Shown piece after piece: positions 55,208-63,989 of a stretch of 64,000 bases of DNA; position 1 is the first letter of the stretch; each line of letters opens with the position of its first letter. Source of the stretch: Sedimenticola selenatireducens (GTDB taxonomy: Bacteria > Pseudomonadota > Gammaproteobacteria > Chromatiales > Chromatiaceae). The translations under genes and the position numbers were made by a program. The notes below the pieces were generated by a model. The model had not been told where the DNA came from. It worked only from the letters and a program-made list of their open reading frames with translations, and made no database searches. The stretch lies in the NCBI RefSeq assembly GCF_007625115.1, contig NZ_VMNH01000011.1, positions 1-64,000 on the forward strand. The letters run 5' to 3'.

Positions 55208-57646
55208 TCACTCTCCAAGCTTTTTCATTGGTGTAAATTCATGTGCTTCAGCACCCTTGGCGCGAGCAGTCCAGGGGTCATGCTGCGCCACATCCTGGGA
55301 ATCAACAAAGCGACGACGCAACTCCTTTCTTCCAACCGCATCCTCTACAACACGCTTTTTGATATAGGAGAGGCCTATACGTTCAACCCAGGGTGCTGTG
55401 CGTTCCAGATAACGCGCCTCTTCTCTATAGAGCTGAATGAAAGCGGTGCAGTACTCCATCACTTCTTGTTCTGTATTCACACGACACAACACATCAGTCG
55501 CCCGAACCTTTACGCCACCATTACCACCAATATGTAACTCATAACCGGAGTCGACACAGACAACACCAAAATCTTTGATTGTCGCTTCAGCACAGTTTCG
55601 AGGACAACCTGACACGGCCATCTTGAATTTATGCGGCATCCATGAAGCCCAGGTCGCCTCTTCCAATTGCATGCCGAGCGAGGTTGAATCCTGTGTACCA
55701 AAACGACACCAGGTTGATCCCACACAGGTTTTTACCGTGCGTAGCGCCTTACCATAGGCATGTCCTGAAACCATTCCACGATCGGTAAGAAACTCCCACA
55801 TTGCCGGTAGATCTTCCTTTTTTACTCCCAGCATATTGATACGCTGCCCGCCGGTGAAATGAACTTCACCCACGTTAAATTTCTCCGCAGCTTCGGCAAT
55901 GGTGCGCAACTCATGGGGTGTAGTACGTCCACCTAAAATTCTTGGAATAACAGAGAAGGTGCCATCTTTTTGAATATTGCCATGTACCCGCTCATTAATA
56001 AAACGTGACTGCGCATCATCCTTTGCCTTACCTGGCCATGCTGATATCAGATAATAGTTGATCGCTGGCCGACACACATGGCAACCATCCGGTGTACGCC
56101 AATCCATTTTGTCAAAAACGGCTTGTTTATCCATCAGTTCATATTCACGAATCGTTGAACGAACCTGATCATGGGTAAACTCAGTACATGCACAGAGTGG
56201 CTTGGCTTCTGGTGCAGAATAATCACCACCCAGAGTATTTGCCAAAATCTGTTCAACCAATCCGACACAAGAGCCACAAGAAGCACCCGCTTTTGTATGG
56301 GACTTCACCTCATCTACAGTAAAGAGGCCTTCGCTGGTAATGGCCTTAACGATGTCACCTTTGCAAACCCCATTACAGTCACACACCTGCGCGGCATCAC
56401 TCATGGCAGAGGCTTGCGTCTCACCCCCATGCCCTGAACTACCAAGATGGGCTGACTGCCCAAATAGCAGGCTCTCACGCATATCAGAGATATTCGTCCC
56501 TTCACGCATCAACTGGAAATACCAGGCACCATCAACGGTATTACCGTATAGAACAGCGCCACTGATACGATTATCCTTTATCACCAGCTTCTTGTAGGTA
56601 CCTCCTGCGAGATCCTGAAAAACAATCTCTTCCGTGGTGTCATCGCCGTGAAAATCACCGGCTGAAAAGAGATCAATACCAGTTACTTTTAATTTCGTTG
56701 AAGTAACAGAACCCTCATAGCGTCCATAGCCCAACTCGGCAAGATGATTGGCACACACCTTGGCCTGCTCAAATAAGGGTGCGACCAATCCATAACAGGT
56801 TTCACGATGTTGCACACATTCACCCAATGCATAAATCCGAGGGTCGTAGGTCTGCATGGTGTCATTCACCACCACACCCCGTTCACAATAAAGGCCTGCC
56901 TTTTTAGCGAGTTCAATATTGGGGCGTATACCCACAGCCATCACGACAAGATCGGCTTTAACAATCGAGCCATCTGCAAAACGAACACTTTCAACGCGCT
57001 TATCACCCAGGATAGCATCCGTCTGCGCCCCCATCAGGAAATGCATACCGTTCTCTTCCAGTGAACGCTTCAGCATAGCGCCTGCAGCGGCATCAAGCTG
57101 TCGCTCCATCAGCGTATCCATCAAATGAACAACCGACACTTCCATGCCCTGTTTAATCAGTCCATTCGCTGCTTCAAGTCCCAGCAAACCACCACCAATG
57201 ACAACGGCATTCTTGTACTGTTTTGATGCTGCCAGCATCTGCTCAACATCATGAATATCCCTGAAGCTTATAACACCCTCAAGATCAGCCCCTGGCACAG
57301 GAATAATGAAAGGTGAAGAGCCAGTAGCCAGTAGCAATCGATCATATTCGGCTTCACTGCCATCCGCCGTAATCACCTTACGTTTGACGCGATTGATCTC
57401 CACTACAGGAGAACCGGCATGCAGAGTAATACTGTTTTTGTCATACCACTCTCTTTTATTGAGTACGATCTCCTCAAACTTTTTCTCACCGGCTAACACA
57501 GGAGAAAGCAGGATGCGATTGTAATTAGGATGAGGTTCAGAACCGAAGACAGTGATGTCATATTTATTGGGCTCCAGCTTCAACAACTCTTCAAGGGTTC
57601 TAACCCCCGCCATGCCGTTTCCAATCAATACCAATCTCTCTTTCAT
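55208..57646 (-). CDS. nirB: assimilatory nitrite reductase large subunit
   Basis: An 812-residue NADH-dependent nitrite reductase. The order is an FAD/NADH oxidoreductase part (IGNGMAGVRTLEEL at the start, VIGGGLLGLEAANGL near 155), a BFD-like 2Fe-2S domain (CDCNGVCKGDIV and CGSCVGLV, about 435-475), then the siroheme-4Fe-4S module with TCVGSTWCRFGTQDS and SGCPRNCAEATIKD. Start at 57646 has AGAGG 7 bases upstream, and fits the sigma-54 promoter. It reduces nitrite to ammonium in the cytoplasm, together with NirD. Confidence 0.95.
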   Translation of the reverse strand: MKERLVLIGNGMAGVRTLEELLKLEPNKYDITVFGSEPHPNYNRILLSPVLAGEKKFEEIVLNKREWYDKNSITLHAGSPVVEINRVKRKVITADGSEAEYDRLLLATGSSPFIIPVPGADLEGVISFRDIHDVEQMLAASKQYKNAVVIGGGLLGLEAANGLIKQGMEVSVVHLMDTLMERQLDAAAGAMLKRSLEENGMHFLMGAQTDAILGDKRVESVRFADGSIVKADLVVMAVGIRPNIELAKKAGLYCERGVVVNDTMQTYDPRIYALGECVQHRETCYGLVAPLFEQAKVCANHLAELGYGRYEGSVTSTKLKVTGIDLFSAGDFHGDDTTEEIVFQDLAGGTYKKLVIKDNRISGAVLYGNTVDGAWYFQLMREGTNISDMRESLLFGQSAHLGSSGHGGETQASAMSDAAQVCDCNGVCKGDIVKAITSEGLFTVDEVKSHTKAGASCGSCVGLVEQILANTLGGDYSAPEAKPLCACTEFTHDQVRSTIREYELMDKQAVFDKMDWRTPDGCHVCRPAINYYLISAWPGKAKDDAQSRFINERVHGNIQKDGTFSVIPRILGGRTTPHELRTIAEAAEKFNVGEVHFTGGQRINMLGVKKEDLPAMWEFLTDRGMVSGHAYGKALRTVKTCVGSTWCRFGTQDSTSLGMQLEEATWASWMPHKFKMAVSGCPRNCAEATIKDFGVVCVDSGYELHIGGNGGVKVRATDVLCRVNTEQEVMEYCTAFIQLYREEARYLERTAPWVERIGLSYIKKRVVEDAVGRKELRRRFVDSQDVAQHDPWTARAKGAEAHEFTPMKKLGE

Positions 57647-57701
57647 GCGATGCCTCTTTACATTCCGGGTCAATGACCAACTAATTCAATGACTCCCTTT
57701 C

Positions 57702-57718
57702 TGCAACGCTTATGCCAA
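57702..57718 (-). promoter_or_regulatory. sigma-54 promoter of nirBD
   Basis: On the minus strand TTGGCATAAGCGTTGCA: GG and GC are 10 bases apart and the -12 box is TTGCA. Start of transcription would be near 57691, leaving a 45-base leader before the nirB ATG. It is almost identical to the promoter facing the transporter gene. Confidence 0.75.
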
Positions 57719-57883
57719 CTTAGAAAAAACCATCAACCGCTCCATTCACAGGGCCATACATAATGTTTTACAACGTAGAAATGATTCATCATGGTGCTGA
57801 AACAAACATTTTTGCACCGAAAAAACGCATGCCCCGAGCAAAGATAAATCCCTGTTCACTAAAAGGGCAATAAACCTAATATT

Positions 57884-57900
57884 TGCCCCTTCGCAGTGCA
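57884..57900. promoter_or_regulatory. NtrC-like activator site
   Basis: TGCCC, 7 bases, GTGCA: one mismatch to the NtrC pattern TGCAC-N7-GTGCA. It lies about 90 bases before the predicted start of the transporter transcript and could serve both promoters. Confidence 0.45.
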
Positions 57901-57962
57901 AAATAGATTGACCAACCTCAAGAAATATTACTTTTAACCTGTAAATACAATGGGTTAAAAAA

Positions 57963-57980
57963 TTGGCATAAGCAGTGCAA
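57963..57980 (+). promoter_or_regulatory. sigma-54 promoter of the nitrate transporter gene
   Basis: TTGGCATAAGCAGTGCAA has GG and GC exactly 10 bases apart; the -12 box is GTGCA rather than TTGCA. Predicted start is near 57990, 29 bases before the ATG at 58019. Confidence 0.7.
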
Positions 57981-58018
57981 TAGCAAAGAAAAGTTTTTTA
58001 CCGCTTTGGAGCACAGTA

Positions 58019-59485
58019 ATGTCAGATAACAAAATAAGCCTCTTGTCTTTCTCAGGGAAAATACGAACGCTACATCTTACCTGGTTTGCCTTTTTCCTCT
58101 CCTTCATGGTGTGGTTTAACCATGCCCCATTGTTGGCATCCATTCAACAAACATTGGGGCTTTCCGCACAGGAGGTGAAAGCGCTATTGATACTAAACGT
58201 GGCACTCACTATTCCTGCTCGCATCATCATTGGCATGCTGGTAGACAAATTCGGGCCACGCATTGTTTACTCATTACTCCTGTTTGTTTCGAGTTTTATC
58301 TGTTTTGCATTCGCCCTGGCAGACTCTTTTGAAACACTGGCCATCACGCGCTTCTTACTTGGCTTTGTTGGTGCAGGATTTGTCATCGGTATACGGATGA
58401 TTGGCGAGTGGTTTCCAGCCAAACAGGTCGGATTGGCCGAAGGTATTTATGGAGGATGGGGTAACTTTGGTTCAGCCGCTGCAGCGCTCTCTCTTCCAAC
58501 GCTCGCTCTGTTTTACGGTGGTGATGAAGGATGGCGGTATGCGATTGCTACGACGGGTGTGATTACGCTGATTTACTCCATCATCTATTACAGACTTGCG
58601 CGTAACACGCCTAAAGGATCAACCTATTTCAAGCCGAAAAAAACGGGTGCAATGGAAGTCACCAGCAAAGGCGATTTCTTTTTCTACCTGCTGATGAACA
58701 TCCCGATGTACGCCGCACTGGCCGTTCTAACCTGGAAGCTGAGCCCCGCTAATCTCGGCATGTTGAGCGAAACCGTTAGTTATGGCATCTACGCAGGCCT
58801 GGTTGCTCTCTACGCATACCAGACATCCCAGGTATGGCGTATTAATGGCCATATCTTTAAAGAGCCTGTAGCGGAGATACACCGCTATAAATTTAAACAG
58901 GTCGCTATTCTGGATGTCGCCTATCTGGTGACTTTTGGATCTGAGTTAGCCGTTGTATCCATGTTGCCACTGTTTTTCAAAGACACCTTTGATCTCTCAC
59001 TGATTCAGGCTGGACTCTTAGCCTCTGGCTTTGCATTTATGAATCTGCTGGCGCGACCCACAGGAGGATTGTTTAGCGATAAATTTGGTCGGAAGAGATC
59101 ACTTACCATCCTGATTGGCGGTTTGGCTGTCGGATATATCGTACTCAGTAACATCACTTCCGAGTGGCCCATTGCACTGGCTGTGCTCGCTACCATGGCT
59201 TGTTCGTTCTTTGTGCAGGCGGGTGAAGGTGCGGTATTTGCCATTGTTCCACTGGTTAAACGCCGCATGACAGGTCAGGTCGCCGGTATGGCAGGTGCTT
59301 ATGGTAATGTAGGTGCGGTGCTATTCCTGACAGTATTCTCTTTTGTAACGCCCTCAGCATTCTTTCTGGTGATTGCTGCCGCTGCTATTGTTACCCTGGC
59401 GGCTGTACAGTTCCTTGATGAACCCGAAGGACAAACAGCAGAAGTGATGCCAGACGGCACTGTTCAGATGATTGATGTTAGTTGA
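58019..59485 (+). CDS. nasA: NarK/NasA-type nitrate/nitrite MFS transporter
   Basis: A 488-residue major facilitator with 12 helices. The two nitrate signatures of the NarK/NasA group are visible as [16 protein letters not shown] (about residue 140) and [16 protein letters not shown] (about 425). GGAG is 8 bases before the ATG. It imports nitrate or nitrite for assimilation by NirBD. The nitrate reductase itself (nasC) is not in the window. A hairpin follows before the kinase gene. Confidence 0.9.
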   Translation: MSDNKISLLSFSGKIRTLHLTWFAFFLSFMVWFNHAPLLASIQQTLGLSAQEVKALLILNVALTIPARIIIGMLVDKFGPRIVYSLLLFVSSFICFAFALADSFETLAITRFLLGFVGAGFVIGIRMIGEWFPAKQVGLAEGIYGGWGNFGSAAAALSLPTLALFYGGDEGWRYAIATTGVITLIYSIIYYRLARNTPKGSTYFKPKKTGAMEVTSKGDFFFYLLMNIPMYAALAVLTWKLSPANLGMLSETVSYGIYAGLVALYAYQTSQVWRINGHIFKEPVAEIHRYKFKQVAILDVAYLVTFGSELAVVSMLPLFFKDTFDLSLIQAGLLASGFAFMNLLARPTGGLFSDKFGRKRSLTILIGGLAVGYIVLSNITSEWPIALAVLATMACSFFVQAGEGAVFAIVPLVKRRMTGQVAGMAGAYGNVGAVLFLTVFSFVTPSAFFLVIAAAAIVTLAAVQFLDEPEGQTAEVMPDGTVQMIDVS

Positions 59486-59496
59486 TAGTGTAGATT

Positions 59497-59523
59497 GCGA
59501 CGAGCATGCTTTATGCTCGTCGC
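59497..59523. terminator. hairpin between nasA and the kinase gene
   Basis: GCGACGAGCAT and its exact complement surround a 5-base loop: an 11-bp stem with no T-run after it. It is probably an attenuator or an mRNA-processing hairpin, lowering expression of the downstream gene, rather than a full terminator. Confidence 0.55.
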
Positions 59524-59550
59524 ATACCAGAATGTAAACGAGGGATCTTC

Positions 59551-61260
59551 ATGTCATCCACCCTGGTAATTGATTACGCTTGCTGCACTGAAAAAGGCGT
59601 AAAACAGGAGAATGCAGATGCCGCAGATGCCCGCATTCCTCCTGGCGATTTGCTATTAAGCAAAGGGGTCGCCGCTGTAATTGCCGACGGCATGAGTAGT
59701 AGCGAAGGGGGGCACGAAGCCAGTCAAATTTGTGTCACGGGTTTTCTAAACGACTATTTCAGCACACCTGAATCATGGAGTGTGAAAACTTCCGCCAGTA
59801 AAATTCTGAGTGCATTAAATACCTGGCTCTGCGGACAGGGCCAAAGCCGCTACGATTCACCAAAGGGAATGGTCACCACCATCAGTGCGGCCGTTATCAA
59901 ATCAACCACTGCACATCTTTTCCATGTAGGCGATAGTCGAATATATCTCTACCGAAACAACTCCCTGGAACAATTAACACGCGATCATCGTGTCTGGGTT
60001 TCTAAAGAGCAGGATTTATTGGCTCGAGCAATGGGAATCGATACCCACCTTGAGATCGATTACCGCTCCGTTTCACTCTACTCAGGGGATCTGTTGTTTT
60101 TTTCAACGGATGGTGTGCACGACTTCCTGACTGATCGTCAGATACAAAAACTGATTGAAGAACATTCCAGCAATGTACAGCAAGCTGTTAAACTTATTAC
60201 CAGTAGCGCATTAGAACAGGGCAGTACGGATAACGTTACATGCCAACTTGTCAAGATCATCTCCCTTCCCAGTGAAGATGTTGACGATATCTATCAGCGG
60301 GTTACTGAGTTACCCTTCCCCCCCAATCTAAGACCCGGAATGAACATTGATGGATACGAGATCATTCGGGAAATCCATGCCAGCAAACGCAGTGAAGTTT
60401 ATTTGGCAATCAATAGTGAAACAGGGGCGCAGGTCGCATTAAAGACGCCTTCAGTCAACTTTAATGATGACCCTGAATTCCTAAATGGATTTCTAAACGA
60501 AGAGTGGGTGGGTAGGCGTATCAGCAACCCCCATGTACTCAAAGTCTATGAACCAAGACGCCGACGCTTCCTCTACCATGTCACAGAATATCTTGATGGC
60601 CAGACACTCAGACAGCGTATGGATGATGTCGGGCAAATGAGTCTGGAAGAGATGCGGGAATACTTAGTTCAGATGATTGATGGTATCAGGGCCTTTCATC
60701 GAATGGAGATGGTCCATCAGGATCTGAAGCCTGATAATATGCTGATCAATAAAAACGGCATCCTTAAAATCATCGATTTTGGTTCTACACGCATTGCGGG
60801 GGTGCAGGAGATCCGCAGTAACCTTGACCGCTCAACACCACTCGGCACCATCAATTACACTGCACCGGAATACCTCTCCGGCGAGCCGGGCAGTAATCAG
60901 TCAGATATCTTTTCTCTGGCTATCATCGCCTATGAGATGCTGACAGGTCAGTTGCCCTATGGTGACAATGAAAAACCGCTTCCTGTCAAAAAGATGCACT
61001 ATCAACCCGCGAACAATCATAATTCCGCCATCCCTGCATGGATTGACGGCGCGCTCAAGAAGGCAACCCACCCAACCCCTGGCAAGCGCTATGAAACGCT
61101 TTCAGAGTTCATCTATGACATGACCCACCCCAATGCTGAACTGGTCGACACAAGCCCAAAACCCTTGTTGGAGAAGCGGCCGGTACTCTTTTGGCAGATG
61201 ATTGCAACAACCTTACTGCTAGCAAACCTTATTACGCTCTATTTTCTGCTTGCAGATTGA
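59551..61260 (+). CDS. PP2C phosphatase-Ser/Thr kinase fusion with C-terminal membrane anchor
   Basis: 569 residues from the ATG at 59551 (GAGGG 7 bases upstream). A PP2C-type phosphatase (1 to about 240; ENADAADA, VIADGMSSSEGG, VGDSRIYLYR, LFFSTDGVHDF, STDNVTC) is followed by a Hanks-type kinase (about 265-525; VALK, HQDLKPDN, DFGSTR) and one C-terminal membrane helix (about 545-567). The kinase Gly-rich loop is not of the GxGxxG form. Fusion genes of this type lie beside nasA in other proteobacteria (for example PA1782 of P. aeruginosa). It is likely to modulate nitrate transport or reduction by phosphorylation; the target is unknown. Confidence 0.9.
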   Translation: MSSTLVIDYACCTEKGVKQENADAADARIPPGDLLLSKGVAAVIADGMSSSEGGHEASQICVTGFLNDYFSTPESWSVKTSASKILSALNTWLCGQGQSRYDSPKGMVTTISAAVIKSTTAHLFHVGDSRIYLYRNNSLEQLTRDHRVWVSKEQDLLARAMGIDTHLEIDYRSVSLYSGDLLFFSTDGVHDFLTDRQIQKLIEEHSSNVQQAVKLITSSALEQGSTDNVTCQLVKIISLPSEDVDDIYQRVTELPFPPNLRPGMNIDGYEIIREIHASKRSEVYLAINSETGAQVALKTPSVNFNDDPEFLNGFLNEEWVGRRISNPHVLKVYEPRRRRFLYHVTEYLDGQTLRQRMDDVGQMSLEEMREYLVQMIDGIRAFHRMEMVHQDLKPDNMLINKNGILKIIDFGSTRIAGVQEIRSNLDRSTPLGTINYTAPEYLSGEPGSNQSDIFSLAIIAYEMLTGQLPYGDNEKPLPVKKMHYQPANNHNSAIPAWIDGALKKATHPTPGKRYETLSEFIYDMTHPNAELVDTSPKPLLEKRPVLFWQMIATTLLLANLITLYFLLAD

Positions 61261-61292
61261 TATAAAACCACATTACGCTGTCTATCAATGAG

Positions 61293-61327
61293 GCCCATAA
61301 AAACTAACTAAAGTTGTTTTTATGGGC
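61293..61327. terminator. 12-bp stem hairpin after the kinase gene
   Basis: GCCCATAAAAAC and GTTTTTATGGGC form a perfect 12-bp stem with an 11-base loop, 33 bases past the kinase stop. The T-run is inside the right arm rather than after it, so it could terminate in either direction with moderate efficiency. Confidence 0.55.
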
Positions 61328-61385
61328 TAAACACTTAAGAGCCGGCTACCGGCCACGATGTATTGCCAATATGGGAGGATAATCC

Positions 61386-62417
61386 ATGGCTAACCGACTA
61401 GTGCGGGTATTTGCCCTGTTCTGTTACTTACTGTACAGCTTTAACGCTATCGCCAACGCTAATGCAGTTACCCCAGGAAAGATCACTGGCGGCAAACAAT
61501 CCGAACATCCAGATTGGTTTAAAGAGAGTTTTCTGGATATCGCAGGCGATGTTGAAGAGGCTACTGAAGCTGGAAAACATGTCATCCTTTTCATGCACCT
61601 GAATAACTGCCCTTATTGCGCCAAGATGGCCGATGAAAATTTTGCTCACGCGCCCTATACACCCTTCATCCGTGAACACTTTGACGTCATCCAGATCAAC
61701 ATCAAGGGTGACCGTGAAGTAGCCTTTGATGCCAATACCAGCCTCAGTGAAAAGGAATTGGCAAGGACACTAAAAGTTCGATACACACCGACCATTCTGT
61801 TCCTGAACAAAGAGAACAAGACCGTACTGAGACTTAACGGTTATCGATCAGTACCCGCGTTTAAACATGCCTTGGATTATGTTCAACAGCAAGCCTATCT
61901 GAAAACTTCGCTCAGTCGCTTTATTGAAGACCAACAGACAACGCCTGTTTATGCGTTTCGTGATCATCCCATGCTGAAAAATATCAGCGACCTAAAGTCT
62001 GTAGCAAGTGAGCCATTAGCGATTCTATTTGAAGACAGTAGCTGTGATGCCTGTAACGAACTGCATGATGGACATCTGAAAAATCCAGATACACTCAAGA
62101 TCTTGGAGGATTTTAATTTTGTGAGACTGGATGCAAATGCTGAAGACTCCCTTATCGACCCCGAAGGAAACAAGACCACTGCAAAAGCATTCGCAGAAAA
62201 ACTGGGGTTAACCTATCGCCCCGGAATTGTACTTTTTGATAAAGGAAAAGAGATCAGCCGCATCGATGGACTGCTCTACACCTATCACTTTCAAGAGGTG
62301 CTGCGTTATGTAGGCGAGCGACACTACATCAAGTATCCGAAAAACTTTTATGATTACTTAGGTGTTCGTACTGAAGCGATACTAAAATCGGGGAAGAGTA
62401 TTGATCTTTCAAAGTAG
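61386..62417 (+). CDS. periplasmic protein with two thioredoxin-like domains
   Basis: 343 residues, with GGAGG 7 bases before the ATG and a signal peptide (VRVFALFCYLLYSFNAIANA). Two thioredoxin-fold domains follow: the first with active site NNCPYCAKM near residue 78, the second with SSCDACNEL near residue 215. It resembles SoxW-like and DsbD-gamma-like thiol proteins. It might keep a periplasmic enzyme's thiols reduced, possibly sulfur-oxidising or cytochrome-maturing machinery; no partner is adjacent. Confidence 0.82.
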   Translation: MANRLVRVFALFCYLLYSFNAIANANAVTPGKITGGKQSEHPDWFKESFLDIAGDVEEATEAGKHVILFMHLNNCPYCAKMADENFAHAPYTPFIREHFDVIQINIKGDREVAFDANTSLSEKELARTLKVRYTPTILFLNKENKTVLRLNGYRSVPAFKHALDYVQQQAYLKTSLSRFIEDQQTTPVYAFRDHPMLKNISDLKSVASEPLAILFEDSSCDACNELHDGHLKNPDTLKILEDFNFVRLDANAEDSLIDPEGNKTTAKAFAEKLGLTYRPGIVLFDKGKEISRIDGLLYTYHFQEVLRYVGERHYIKYPKNFYDYLGVRTEAILKSGKSIDLSK

Positions 62418-62500
62418 TCAAACTAACGAATAAATCATTTGTTTAGCTTGTCCAGATTATTTTTATCAAATTCAGGCAGTAAATAGTTATTCATGAGGCA

Positions 62501-62528
62501 AAAAAAGCCCCGGGTTACGGGGTTTTTT
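62501..62528 (+). terminator. Rho-independent terminator
   Basis: AAAAAAGCCCCGGGTTACGGGG followed by TTTTTT: a G+C stem with an A-run before and T-run after it, 84 bases past the thioredoxin-like gene, so bidirectional. Confidence 0.8.
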
Positions 62529-62553
62529 CATTACTGAGGATATTCAAAACTCT

Positions 62554-62769
62554 GTGTCAGTCCCGCCCATACTTCAACGACTGGGTATTAATGCAGATTC
62601 GTGGTTGTCACTTACCCAACAGTTTGAGTCACACTTCTCCACATTCGCCGGACGAGCGAATGATATTCGACAGGCCAGTCAGTCCAGAGGGCAATCCTGG
62701 GGTCATGATATTGGCTCAGCCAGGCAAACTGTTCGGCCCCGGAAACTCAAGGCAGTCAATCCACTGTGA
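62554..62769 (+). pseudogene. short frame, possible gene remnant
   Basis: A 71-codon frame opening on GTG, reading SVPPILQRLGINADSWLSL and onward. The pattern is like the C-terminal end of some transposase-associated proteins, but I cannot name a family. There is no ribosome binding site. It is flanked by terminators and could be a decayed mobile element fragment. Confidence 0.25.
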
Positions 62770-62970
62770 TTTATGCATGCTATAACCTTGGCAGGGTGGT
62801 GTACGACCGACTTGCCCAGTTTCCTCTCTATAGCCTCACCACTCGACTTTTGATCTATCAAATAGCCTGTTCTGGGGACCTTGCTAGACGAAACATCGGA
62901 AGTGAAGCAGTGCTTTAGCTTTTCTTCAATTAATGAGTGTCTCTGACCTTTTCGGGGAAAGTTTACGGAA

Positions 62971-63012
62971 AACGGCTCAAGGTACCGTGCTAGCGCCTTG
63001 GGCCGTTTTTTT
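62971..63012. terminator. terminator-like hairpin near the PEP-CTERM gene
   Basis: AACGGCTCAAGG pairs with CCTTGGGCCGTT (one G-T pair) around a 13-base loop, followed by a T-run on the plus strand (63006-63012). Its minus-strand reading ends in TTTT and could serve the PEP-CTERM gene, whose stop is at 63062. Confidence 0.7.
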
Positions 63013-63061
63013 AAGCGGATAGCATCGAGTCAGATGACGGTGACTCGGGGCCTGCTCATCA

Positions 63062-63754
63062 TCAAGTCATATTGCTTTGGCGTGTTCTGAGAGATCCCAT
63101 AACGGCCAGCCCGAGTCCCAGCAGCAAAAGAGGCGCTGGAGCAGGAACCGGGTTATTGGGGTTGACTACCACATTTGCACCTACGCCAGTTGTGAAATTA
63201 TCCCAGCTGGTGATGCCGCCAGGATCAGTTCCCGACACGCGTAGTGCCGAAATGAATGTTGACGTGTCAAAAACAACACCAAAGAACTCACGGTCACCAC
63301 TACCGGGTGTGGACTGTAGACTGAACGTAGTAACGACGTTGGTAAACGCGTCGGTCAAGTAGAGATCCATGGTGCCACCGTCGTTGTCATAGACGTCAAA
63401 TCCGACGGCATTGACGAAACTCGGAAAGGTGACATCAAACTGGATGAAAGGTGCGCTATTACGGCGCCCATAAACATCGCTGCCCGTCCAGCTAATGGAG
63501 CTTCCGTTGCCCGTCTCGCTGTAGGTGAAGCCGGCAGGAGTGGTGAATGGTGCGCTGCTGTTTGTTCCGGTCAAGGTATCAATCTGGAACGACTGCAATT
63601 CCGCTTCCCAAGCAGTACGCGCTTCGGCAGGAGTCATAGTGACTGCCCCTGAAGGATCACTTGAACCCTGGAAAATCAGTGGTATAGCATTGGCGTTGGC
63701 GGCAGCCATTAGAACCGCCAAAGCACCAAGCAACCGGATTAAATTCTTTTTCAT
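63062..63754 (-). CDS. PEP-CTERM-sorted secreted protein
   Basis: 230 residues from the ATG at 63754 (a longer start at 63772 lacks a ribosome binding site). N-terminal signal peptide (MKKNLIRLLGALAVLMAA), a beta-rich secreted domain (about 30-200), then a C-terminal tag: VPAPAPLLLLGLGLAVMG followed by Arg residues, i.e. the motif, hydrophobic helix and basic end recognised by exosortase. It should be processed at the cell envelope and released or attached to exopolysaccharide. Exosortase and EPS genes are not in the window. A sigma-54-type promoter lies upstream. Confidence 0.85.
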   Translation of the reverse strand: MKKNLIRLLGALAVLMAAANANAIPLIFQGSSDPSGAVTMTPAEARTAWEAELQSFQIDTLTGTNSSAPFTTPAGFTYSETGNGSSISWTGSDVYGRRNSAPFIQFDVTFPSFVNAVGFDVYDNDGGTMDLYLTDAFTNVVTTFSLQSTPGSGDREFFGVVFDTSTFISALRVSGTDPGGITSWDNFTTGVGANVVVNPNNPVPAPAPLLLLGLGLAVMGSLRTRQSNMT

Positions 63755-63825
63755 TATTAGAGAAGCTCCCATTTGTTTAGTTGAGTTATGTATGCCAATT
63801 TCCGTATAGTCAGTTACTTAAGCGT

Positions 63826-63843
63826 AAGCGAAATTCATGCCAT
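63826..63843 (-). promoter_or_regulatory. sigma-54-type promoter of the PEP-CTERM gene
   Basis: On the minus strand TGGCATGAATTTCGCTT: GG and GC are separated by 10 bases and the tail CGCTT is close to the TTGCTT reported in PEP-CTERM promoters controlled by PrsK/PrsR and RpoN. Transcription would start near 63816, about 62 bases before the ATG. Confidence 0.6.
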
Positions 63844-63940
63844 AAATCTTAAATGTCGAATAATCAATATCTTAAGAGCCATATGTCACGGGCCTTGAGA
63901 TTCAATGTAAAAAAACCTGACATTCTTAGTATTATAGGGG

Positions 63941-63989
63941 TCAGATTAGAGGGGTCAGAGCCGAATGGCACTTACTTAAGCTTTTTAGG
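63941..63989. repeat. GGGGTCAGA-type repeat edge
   Basis: GGGGTCAGATTAGAGGGGTCAGAGCC followed by GAATGGCACTTACTTAAG (given in parts). The GGGGTCAGA unit occurs twice and matches the ends of the elements at 20600 and 21321. This sort of sequence commonly flanks REP-associated (RAYT) transposase genes, which could lie just outside the window. Confidence 0.5.

Larger units (their letters stand above)
57647..58018. other. nirB-nasA divergent regulatory region
   Basis: A 372-base gap between divergent nitrogen genes holding one sigma-54 promoter facing each way and at least one NtrC-like site. No reading frame of interest. A weaker NtrC-like half-match (TGCAC-N7-ACGCA) is at 57813-57829. Confidence 0.7.
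62418..63061. other. 644-bp gene-poor stretch
   Basis: This holds a terminator (62501-62528), a short unassigned frame (62554-62769) and a second terminator-like hairpin (62971-63012). Nothing else convincing was seen; the short frame looks like a remnant. Confidence 0.5.

Noticed and set aside
57813-57829. Second NtrC site
   Set aside because: Two mismatches in the right half-site; too weak to list as a feature.
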